Made by a program: the position numbers and the translations under genes. Below, piece after piece: positions 1 to 5,038 of a DNA stretch of 6,340 nt; positions within the stretch are counted from its first letter, which is position 1; each line of letters opens with the position of its first letter. The stretch is from Flavobacteriales bacterium (GTDB lineage Bacteria > Bacteroidota > Bacteroidia > Flavobacteriales_D > Sanyastnellaceae), in assembly GCA_947457325.1 (NCBI GenBank), contig CANGVU010000080.1:1-6340 (forward strand), written 5' to 3'. The notes under the pieces were generated by a model, which saw only the letters and a list, made by a program, of their open reading frames with translations, did no database searches and was not told the origin of the DNA.

Positions 1-185
1 TTGTTGATGTAACGCATTTGATTAATCATTCCAAAATTGACCAACGTGCGAATAGGATTAGGGTATGCACGAATATTAAAAATATTGGTTGTGTCAAATA
101 TTGCCGTTGTCTCATTATCCACGTCAGCATAACGCTGGATTAAAGTCAAAGTTTCTGAGTTGATATTTTCCAAATAATCCTTCAA
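1..185 (-). CDS. N-terminus of probable initiating sugar transferase (partial)
   Basis: The frame is open from the TTG at 185 to the window edge, giving 61 residues. The segment TTNIFNIRAYPNPIRTLVNF (32-51), followed by GMINQMRYIN (52-61), resembles, from memory, the N-terminal region of a Bacteroidota sugar-transferase subfamily (polyprenyl glycosylphosphotransferase), where the pattern TT-x-FNI, then a hydrophobic Asn strand, then IN-x-x-RYINKFFE is usual. Those enzymes transfer a sugar-1-phosphate to undecaprenyl phosphate and so start repeat-unit assembly, which fits an exopolysaccharide locus. The catalytic domain lies outside the window, so the assignment rests on this short region and on context. 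The TTG start agrees with the expected N-terminal length and with the GGAGG five bases before it. A 199-bp gap separates it from the upstream operon. Confidence 0.5.
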   Translation of the reverse strand, partial: MKDYLENINSETLTLIQRYADVDNETTAIFDTTNIFNIRAYPNPIRTLVNFGMINQMRYIN

Positions 186-190
186 TGCAA

Positions 191-195
191 CCTCC
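191..195 (-). promoter_or_regulatory. Ribosome binding site deciding a TTG start
   Basis: GGAGG lies five bases upstream of the TTG at 185. No ATG or GTG exists in that frame between the preceding in-frame TGA (at 225-227) and this TTG, so the site decides the start of the partial gene below. It is the best Shine-Dalgarno match in the window, as expected for a gene that is not translationally coupled to the one before it. Confidence 0.6.
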
Positions 196-237
196 GTTCC
201 CGTAAAAGTAACTAATTTATACGCTCAATGTACATTA

Positions 238-336
238 CTAAATAATCTTATCAGCTGACACAACACTCTCGTTCTTTGAAACACCAGATAGAGAAAAGAA
301 AAAAAGCAAAAGAAGCTTCATGCTTTTCAATTTCAT
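238..336 (-). CDS. Doubtful 32-codon ORF with signal-peptide-like start
   Basis: From the ATG at 336 the minus strand reads MKLKSMKLLLLFFFSLSG, then about 14 polar or small residues ending SADKII and a TAG. This has the shape of a signal peptide: a lysine-rich start, an 11-residue hydrophobic core, and a possible cleavage site near VSA. No Shine-Dalgarno precedes it, and the hydrophobic run comes from a T-rich tract that also looks like part of a terminator. It is either a tiny secreted peptide, the decayed start of a lost secreted-protein gene, or chance. Chance is the most likely. I do not recognise it. Confidence 0.15.
   Translation of the reverse strand: MKLKSMKLLLLFFFSLSGVSKNESVVSADKII
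291..327 (-). terminator. Second hairpin plus T-tract candidate
   Basis: On the minus strand AAAAGCA (321-327) can pair with TGCTTTT (302-308) across a 12-base loop that itself contains the palindrome GAAGCTTC. A T-rich tract follows directly. This is the A-tract, stem, T-tract layout of an intrinsic terminator, but the stem has only two G-C pairs. It lies inside the dubious 32-codon ORF and gives another explanation for that ORF's run of Leu and Phe codons. Confidence 0.3.
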
Positions 337-351
337 TTTTGTAAATGAATC

Positions 352-378
352 AAAAAAAATGATATATCACTCAGTGAT
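352..378 (-). terminator. Weak intrinsic terminator candidate after the FemAB-like gene
   Basis: Seven bases after the TGA, the minus strand has ATCAC, a TGA loop and GTGAT (366-378; six bp if the loop is one base). Six bases later comes a run of eight T (352-359). The stem is short and has only two G-C pairs, and the T-run does not abut it, so termination would be partial at best. Confidence 0.3.
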
Positions 379-384
379 TAGATT

Positions 385-1374
385 TCATTTAGAACGCCAC
401 TTTATATAGCTACTCCCCAACCAAAACAATAAGGGCTTTTTCACCTTCAACCAACGCCCCCATTCAACCTGATAACCCCCAAAGCGCGACTTGAACTCTC
501 TAACCCCATAATCTTCCTCAGGGTTGCCACCACCCATAAAATCAAATTTGGGAATTCCCAACTCAAAAGCCTGAACCATTGCACCATAAGTAGCCATGGC
601 ACTGGGATAGTAATCTTTATACTCCTCATCCAATCCAGCGACATAAAACTCATAGAGTCCGGTACCCATCATGAATGGACACAATATCCCGCCAATCACC
701 TTGTTCTCATGATAAACTAAAACAAAATTCCTAGCATCTGAAACAAAAAACAATCGAAACAACTCCCAATCAGGTAATGGCTTTCTAACCTTGGTAAGAT
801 ATAAAGATTGCAGAATATCATAAAAATCTCTTACTTCCTCTAATTGAACAGGATTATGAAATTGGACACCTCTCTTTTCAGATTTTTTTATTTGTCGCCG
901 ACGGCTCTCACTCATGTTCCTCAGAATGGAGGGAAAGTCAGTTGTATCAACAATAAAATTCAGCCACTTTTTATATCTCCAATTCAAATCAACAAAAACA
1001 TTCTGATGATCATGAGTCAAATAACCGTTCCTGATTTCAATATAAATACATCCAGCAACTTTTTTATCCAATTCCTCCAATAATTTCCTCAAAACATTCT
1101 GATTCTTAAAGATAGGACCTGAAAAGATAATGCATCGCTCTGAAAAAAAACCCTTGACCCCCTTCTCCTTTTGAATGACAAAAACCAGACTTGCAACCAA
1201 CTCTCCTTTACATTTCAATGCCATTGCGTGAACACGCCAATCTGAAAATCCTTTCAAGACTTGATATCCTAATGATGACTGGAAATAAGAGGCTTGATCA
1301 CTTCCCATTAACAAATCATCCCATTGCTCTTTCAGCACATCTTCATCCCAAACCAATTGATAGTCATTACTCAT
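385..1374 (-). CDS. FemAB/GNAT-fold acyl- or aminoacyltransferase
   Basis: This 329-residue soluble protein looks like a FemAB-type double-GNAT protein (Acetyltransf_6/BioF2-like). The basic helix SRRRQIKKSEKRGV (157-170) is typical of the segment between the two GNAT halves. The second half contains YHENKVIGGILCPFMM (221-236), YEFYVAGLDEEYKDYYPS (241-258), GAMVQAFELGIPKFDFMGG (264-282) and FKSRFGG (294-300), in the order expected for the family. FemA/FemX proteins add amino acids from aminoacyl-tRNA to peptidoglycan stems, whereas relatives in exopolysaccharide loci are thought to be acyl-CoA or aminoacyl transferases acting on sugars. I see no signal peptide or membrane segment, so it should act in the cytoplasm on a precursor. 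It is the last gene of the overlapping unit, with an ATGA overlap that fixes the start. Donor and acceptor are unknown. Confidence 0.8.
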   Translation of the reverse strand: MSNDYQLVWDEDVLKEQWDDLLMGSDQASYFQSSLGYQVLKGFSDWRVHAMALKCKGELVASLVFVIQKEKGVKGFFSERCIIFSGPIFKNQNVLRKLLEELDKKVAGCIYIEIRNGYLTHDHQNVFVDLNWRYKKWLNFIVDTTDFPSILRNMSESRRRQIKKSEKRGVQFHNPVQLEEVRDFYDILQSLYLTKVRKPLPDWELFRLFFVSDARNFVLVYHENKVIGGILCPFMMGTGLYEFYVAGLDEEYKDYYPSAMATYGAMVQAFELGIPKFDFMGGGNPEEDYGVREFKSRFGGYQVEWGRWLKVKKPLLFWLGSSYIKWRSK

Positions 1375-2309
1375 CGCGTCAAGATTAAATCCTCATATAT
1401 TAACTTCAATTTCTGCGCTATAACAACTGCATCTATTTCTTTTATTGCCAGAGTATTCTCCGGAACAACATTGCTTTCAAACACTTTTATAACTTCTAGT
1501 GCAAGCTCATCTGAATTTGATGAAACCAAAGCGTTACCACTTGTCTGATTCATCCATTGATGAACATCACCTACATTTACTGAGACAAAAGGGCAATTGC
1601 AAAACATTGCCTCCTTAATAACATTGGGTGATCCCTCATGGTGAGATGTTAGCACCAAAACATCCGCTGCATTGTAATACAACATCATCTCGTGCTTATC
1701 TAAGTTCTTCAAACATCTTTCCTCAACAGCCATTCCTGAATCTTTAACCTTATCAAATGCCATTTTGAAAAGCGCATAATTCTTTTCACCTCTTCTTGGG
1801 TCCGATGCAAACAACATGATTTTTGAATCTTGATTCCACCCCAATTTCAATCTTGCATCTCTCTTATTCAAAGGATAAAATACTTTTGGATTTACACCAT
1901 TGGGAATAATCACTGATCGTTTAAGCTTCAGGCTTTTTTGCATTTCTTCAGACTTATAGATTACCAAATCCCAAGCAAACGATGCGAAAAATCGAATTAA
2001 AAAACGATACAACTTACTTGAATGTAAAACATCACTTCCCATCAATGAAACTACCATTGGTTTCCTGAAAAAACCCAATGAAGCCAGAAACCCACACAAG
2101 GAGTAATGAGAATGAATAATATCAGGATTGATACGATCTACACTTAGCCTTAAATTGGGCAAATTCCTGAGGTATCCTAGTAATCCTTTACCAACGACAT
2201 CATAGTAAAACACCTCACAACCAACCTCCACCAGACTATCACCTTGATTCTGTGTAATGGGATGATGGCCCTTATTACCACTCCTTATGAATAATACTCT
2301 AGGCTTCAT
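1371..2309 (-). CDS. GT4-family glycosyltransferase
   Basis: This cytoplasmic, retaining GT-B glycosyltransferase would move a nucleotide-sugar residue onto the growing repeat unit. I start it at the ATG at 2309 (312 residues), giving the normal beginning MKPRVLFIRSG. An ATG at 2435 is in frame but would add 42 unconvincing residues and overlap the ATP-grasp gene by 137 bp rather than 11. Visible motifs are DIIHSHYS (63-70) and SLMGSDV (88-94) in the acceptor domain, IIPNGVNPKVF (134-144) at the domain junction, and the donor-site EGSPNVIKEAM (225-235), with the E-x7-E pair E225 and E233. FASDPRRGEKNY (167-178) occupies the position of the usual GR-x-x-x-KG strand and resembles exopolysaccharide-cluster members of the family. 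It is somewhat short for GT4. Its TGA overlaps the next ATG as ATGA. Sugar specificity cannot be read. Confidence 0.9.
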   Translation of the reverse strand: MKPRVLFIRSGNKGHHPITQNQGDSLVEVGCEVFYYDVVGKGLLGYLRNLPNLRLSVDRINPDIIHSHYSLCGFLASLGFFRKPMVVSLMGSDVLHSSKLYRFLIRFFASFAWDLVIYKSEEMQKSLKLKRSVIIPNGVNPKVFYPLNKRDARLKLGWNQDSKIMLFASDPRRGEKNYALFKMAFDKVKDSGMAVEERCLKNLDKHEMMLYYNAADVLVLTSHHEGSPNVIKEAMFCNCPFVSVNVGDVHQWMNQTSGNALVSSNSDELALEVIKVFESNVVPENTLAIKEIDAVVIAQKLKLIYEDLILTR

Positions 2310-3333
2310 GATGAATATAACTCGCAATAGATTTAGCATAAACATATTCAATGTCATGCCTCTCTGACACATATATCCAATCTCCACTTTCTTTTTTGTA
2401 AAACCCTTTGGAATAAGGAATTCCTGCAGTTCCAAAATACAAAAATTGAATCTCTAAGAGGTGAAAGTCCTTTCCATCAAATGCTATGTCCATTGATGCT
2501 TGTGGCACATCAAAACATGAGATAACCTCCTCCACAAAATCAAAAAAGCCCTGTGGTTTGAATGCATCTTCTCCATACAGATAATTGTCATATCCTCCAC
2601 CACTTGCTATAAAATCACGGTGCGAAAATATCGGTCGATAAAAAATATAAACATCGCCATTGAACCAATAAACTTTCCAATCATTCTTCAAATCAGGAAT
2701 AAAATTCTGGACAACAAACTTGTTTCGATGTGCAGAGTCAAGTACATATCCTTTGTGCTTGAAGGAGCGCAACCAATCTCTAATTTCAACTTTTAGAGAT
2801 CGTGATTGAGAGGCGATTTTCCCTACCGCAACCAACTCATTCTCGTTGTTAGCCTTAAACACTCCTCTACCACTCGCTCCCGCTGATTTCTTCAAAACCA
2901 CAGGAAAACTAAAATGATGCATTTCCTTTTTCATCTCCTCCAAAGTTCCATAGAAGCTCGTCTTTATAGTATTCAAAAGAGGATTCTTGGTTTGACCTCT
3001 TAAAAACTCCATGAAGACTTTATTATTATTTGCCCTGAGATGAATAAAACCTGGTAAAGCAACTTTCCCCATTTGGACCAACCCCAAGACAACATCTTCA
3101 ATATATGATTTATACAGATATGCATCGTCCTCACTACTCGTATAAATAAAAAAATCGGCGTCGGAAGGAAACAATTCCCAAGCCTTGTGCATTTGTATAA
3201 AACACAACTCAATTTCAAAAGAATTAAATACCGAAGTTAATCTCTCCTTATCAATCCCACTGCGATATGGCTCATCAAAATGCTTTGATCCAAATCTATC
3301 CTTATAATCTGTCAGCGCAATCAACTTAATCAT
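2299..3333 (-). CDS. ATP-grasp carboxylate ligase
   Basis: This 344-residue soluble protein shows the ATP-grasp order of elements. A central-domain entry includes LPGFIHLRANNNKVFMEFL (93-111). The ATP-binding strand and glycine-rich loop follow in FPVVLKKSAGASGRGVFK (143-160), with candidate Lys148/149. Next come VVQNFIPDLKNDWKVYWFNG (207-226) and the metal-site strand DIAFDGKDFHLLEIQF (282-297), with D282, E294 and Q296. Most ATP-grasp ligases have E-x-N here, so Gln296 is a variant. The superfamily activates a carboxylate as an acyl-phosphate and couples it to an amine or thiol. The first about 90 residues are not recognisable to me and probably form the substrate domain. Placement between an AsnB-like gene (8-bp overlap) and a glycosyltransferase (11-bp overlap) suggests a precursor or a decoration for the glycan. 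No Shine-Dalgarno is visible, so translation is probably coupled. The subfamily is unassigned. Confidence 0.85.
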   Translation of the reverse strand: MIKLIALTDYKDRFGSKHFDEPYRSGIDKERLTSVFNSFEIELCFIQMHKAWELFPSDADFFIYTSSEDDAYLYKSYIEDVVLGLVQMGKVALPGFIHLRANNNKVFMEFLRGQTKNPLLNTIKTSFYGTLEEMKKEMHHFSFPVVLKKSAGASGRGVFKANNENELVAVGKIASQSRSLKVEIRDWLRSFKHKGYVLDSAHRNKFVVQNFIPDLKNDWKVYWFNGDVYIFYRPIFSHRDFIASGGGYDNYLYGEDAFKPQGFFDFVEEVISCFDVPQASMDIAFDGKDFHLLEIQFLYFGTAGIPYSKGFYKKESGDWIYVSERHDIEYVYAKSIASYIHHEA

Positions 3334-5038
3334 GCTGTAAAGTTATGCATAATGAAGCTATTTGAAAAAGCATATCTCGTTCCACCTCAGACATTGAAGG
3401 ATGCATACTTTGCACTGATTCTCTGACTGCTTCTAGAGAATAATATGGGCTAACAACATTCAAACATTGGTCAATTACATCCCACGATTGTCTAAATCCA
3501 GTAATTAGACCGAGGTTATCTAAGTTAACCTGCCCTTTCCGTTTTCGGATTTTTTTTATGACGTAAGGTATAACAATTGACAATTGCCCACTCCTTGTGA
3601 TAAGTTGCGAGGGTTTATACTTTTTCCCTGTCATCATATGTAAAAGAGGAGAATTGAGCTCTTTCAAAATTTGCGCATAGAGCAACTGCCCTTTATATCT
3701 CTTCAAAGGGTTGTGCGTGAAAAAGTCATTATTGCACCCCGCAAACTCAGACTTTAATAACATCTGAATAAAGTTAAAATCTAAAAAAGGTGTCCTTACC
3801 GTGAGATTATCAAACTGGGCATTTGTCCAAAAACCAAATACTTTTCTAAATACCTCTTTGAAGATAAAAGAATAAAAGAAATGATTGGCACTAACAAATT
3901 CATCCTTCTTCTGTCTCAGGTCCTGAACATTACGCCACACATCAGATTTAACTCCATCAATCACCGACGGTTTAAAAAATCTCAATCTCTTAGAACTGAA
4001 TAATTTGTCAAACAATTTGTCATCATCCTCTTGAAAAAAAATCTCAACCATCTCCTGGGATGTAACAGCGCCAGCAACGTGCAGCGCTCTGAATAACTCA
4101 CTTCCGCAATAACCAGTTTGGAGCGTTTCGAAAATACTGTAATGCTCTGAACAATATAAAAAATGTGGATACAAAAAACCGTTTCTACCTCCACTTATTT
4201 TTGAGAGTTTTTTGGCTGATTCAAAAAACTTATCTAGGTAAGCTGAGCCAGCTAGATCCAAAGTATCGAACTCAATCTTCAACTCTTGGGCATTCTGTTT
4301 GGGGTTAACAACGTCGTCGTTTTCTAATCTACCCATTGAGAAGGTTTGAACGGGTTTATTATTGGCCAATGCATTGGCCAATATTATCCTTCCGTCAAAA
4401 CCACTTGTAAATGTTATCAATTCCTTATCACTCGTGAAATAAGATTTAATATTCTCAATAAATCTCTCTGCCAACATCTTCAAATCAATTTCATCCTTCA
4501 CATTAACATTAAACCAGCTGTTTATTTGTGTCAAACATTCAAATGAGAATCCCTCTTCCACTGTTAGCATTTCAAAGCTATTTAGTAGAAGAATATCTTT
4601 ATACAATGTAGTATTTCCAAGCGGATAATTGAATAGATGAGACTCCACCATAAATTGCACTGACACTCCTCTATTCGTATATTTCTCTATTAAATCCCAA
4701 CTGTTTGAGATTGCCTTTTTACTTGTACAATAATAAACTGGCAAAAAAGAAAAGTATGAACCCATTATTTTCAACTGATGTGGGTACACAACAACCAGAG
4801 TGAAATGGCCTTTAGCCTTTTGTAAACAATTGTCAAAATCCTCTTTGAGATCAAAAAAAACCTCAGGATTAATGCAATCCCCGTAAATCAACAATTGATA
4901 GTCATTTCCTTTTTGCTGGTAATTTGGTATATCACCGACAACTTCCCAAATGAAATTCTGCTGATTTTTGAATGCATAAATTTTCTCCGAATTAACTTTT
5001 TTATGCTGGATCGTGAATTGCGCTTTGGACTTACCCAT
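3326..5038 (-). CDS. Asparagine-synthetase-like ligase without a glutaminase cysteine
   Basis: This 570-residue protein has the two-domain order of AsnB. The N-terminal half (about 1-170) keeps the outline of a class II glutamine amidotransferase fold: GHFTLVVV (77-84), AISNSWDLI (109-117) and the G-x-T-x-Y-K-D-I stretch at about 141-149. It begins MGKSK rather than Met-Cys, so the glutaminase nucleophile is absent. The synthetase half carries a PP-loop, FTSGFDGR (210-217), where AsnB normally has SGGxDS; TGYCGSELFR (308-317), matching the GDGADELFG region; and VRTPFLDFNF (414-423), matching VRVPFLDH. The family adenylates a carboxylate and joins it to an amine or ammonia; AsnB-like proteins are known in O-antigen loci as uronamide-forming enzymes. 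Here free ammonia or an amine would have to be the acceptor, or the protein is non-canonical. Its ends overlap both neighbours by 8 bp, and AGAGG precedes the ATG. Substrate unknown. Confidence 0.88.
   Translation of the reverse strand: MGKSKAQFTIQHKKVNSEKIYAFKNQQNFIWEVVGDIPNYQQKGNDYQLLIYGDCINPEVFFDLKEDFDNCLQKAKGHFTLVVVYPHQLKIMGSYFSFLPVYYCTSKKAISNSWDLIEKYTNRGVSVQFMVESHLFNYPLGNTTLYKDILLLNSFEMLTVEEGFSFECLTQINSWFNVNVKDEIDLKMLAERFIENIKSYFTSDKELITFTSGFDGRIILANALANNKPVQTFSMGRLENDDVVNPKQNAQELKIEFDTLDLAGSAYLDKFFESAKKLSKISGGRNGFLYPHFLYCSEHYSIFETLQTGYCGSELFRALHVAGAVTSQEMVEIFFQEDDDKLFDKLFSSKRLRFFKPSVIDGVKSDVWRNVQDLRQKKDEFVSANHFFYSFIFKEVFRKVFGFWTNAQFDNLTVRTPFLDFNFIQMLLKSEFAGCNNDFFTHNPLKRYKGQLLYAQILKELNSPLLHMMTGKKYKPSQLITRSGQLSIVIPYVIKKIRKRKGQVNLDNLGLITGFRQSWDVIDQCLNVVSPYYSLEAVRESVQSMHPSMSEVERDMLFQIASLCITLQHD
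4360..4383. repeat. Perfect 24-bp palindrome inside the AsnB-like gene
   Basis: The decamer ATTGGCCAAT, itself a palindrome, occurs twice around a central GC, flanked by T and A. Together they form a perfect 24-bp inverted repeat that is also a 12-bp tandem repeat. It encodes the peptide LANALAN just after the PP-loop (about residues 220-226). The transcript could fold into a GC-containing hairpin in the middle of the gene. Whether it has a role or is only a duplicated short codon run cannot be told from one sequence. Confidence 0.9.

Larger units (their letters stand above)
186..384. other. 199-bp gap between the coupled unit and the next gene
   Basis: This is the only non-coding break in the window. 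On the minus strand it holds two weak hairpin-plus-T-run structures (352-378 and about 291-327), a third AT-rich hairpin (332-349), a 32-codon ORF of doubtful reality (238-336), and the ribosome binding site of the following gene. I found no convincing Bacteroidota-type promoter (a TTG about 19 bases before TAnnTTTG). The closest -7-like string, TACTTTTA at 203-210, has a TTG only 15 bases upstream. The gap could be a termination or attenuation point between the five-gene unit and the sugar transferase gene. Confidence 0.7.

Noticed and set aside
203..228. Possible promoter TTG/TACTTTTA before the sugar transferase gene
   Set aside because: The -7-like element departs from TAnnTTTG and the spacing of 15 is shorter than the roughly 19 expected for Bacteroidota. 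This is easily chance in AT-rich DNA.
1354..1368. 15-bp string shared with 4892-4906
   Set aside because: Both copies encode the peptide NDYQL in unrelated genes (FemAB-like and AsnB-like). No further similarity flanks them, so coincidence is the simplest explanation.
844..1548. Several plus-strand ORFs of 65-79 codons opposite the FemAB-like and GT4 genes
   Set aside because: They are antisense to well-supported genes and their translations show no recognisable protein character.
2310..2435. 42-codon N-terminal extension of the GT4 gene to an ATG at 2435
   Set aside because: The extension is not glycosyltransferase-like, would overlap the ATP-grasp gene by 137 bp, and the internal ATG at 2309 gives the normal GT-B beginning and an overlap like those at the other junctions.
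4201..4560. Idea that the AsnB-like gene is interrupted or frameshifted because of its variant PP-loop
   Set aside because: The frame is open across 570 codons, with AsnB-like motifs in the right order on both sides, so this is a divergent intact gene.
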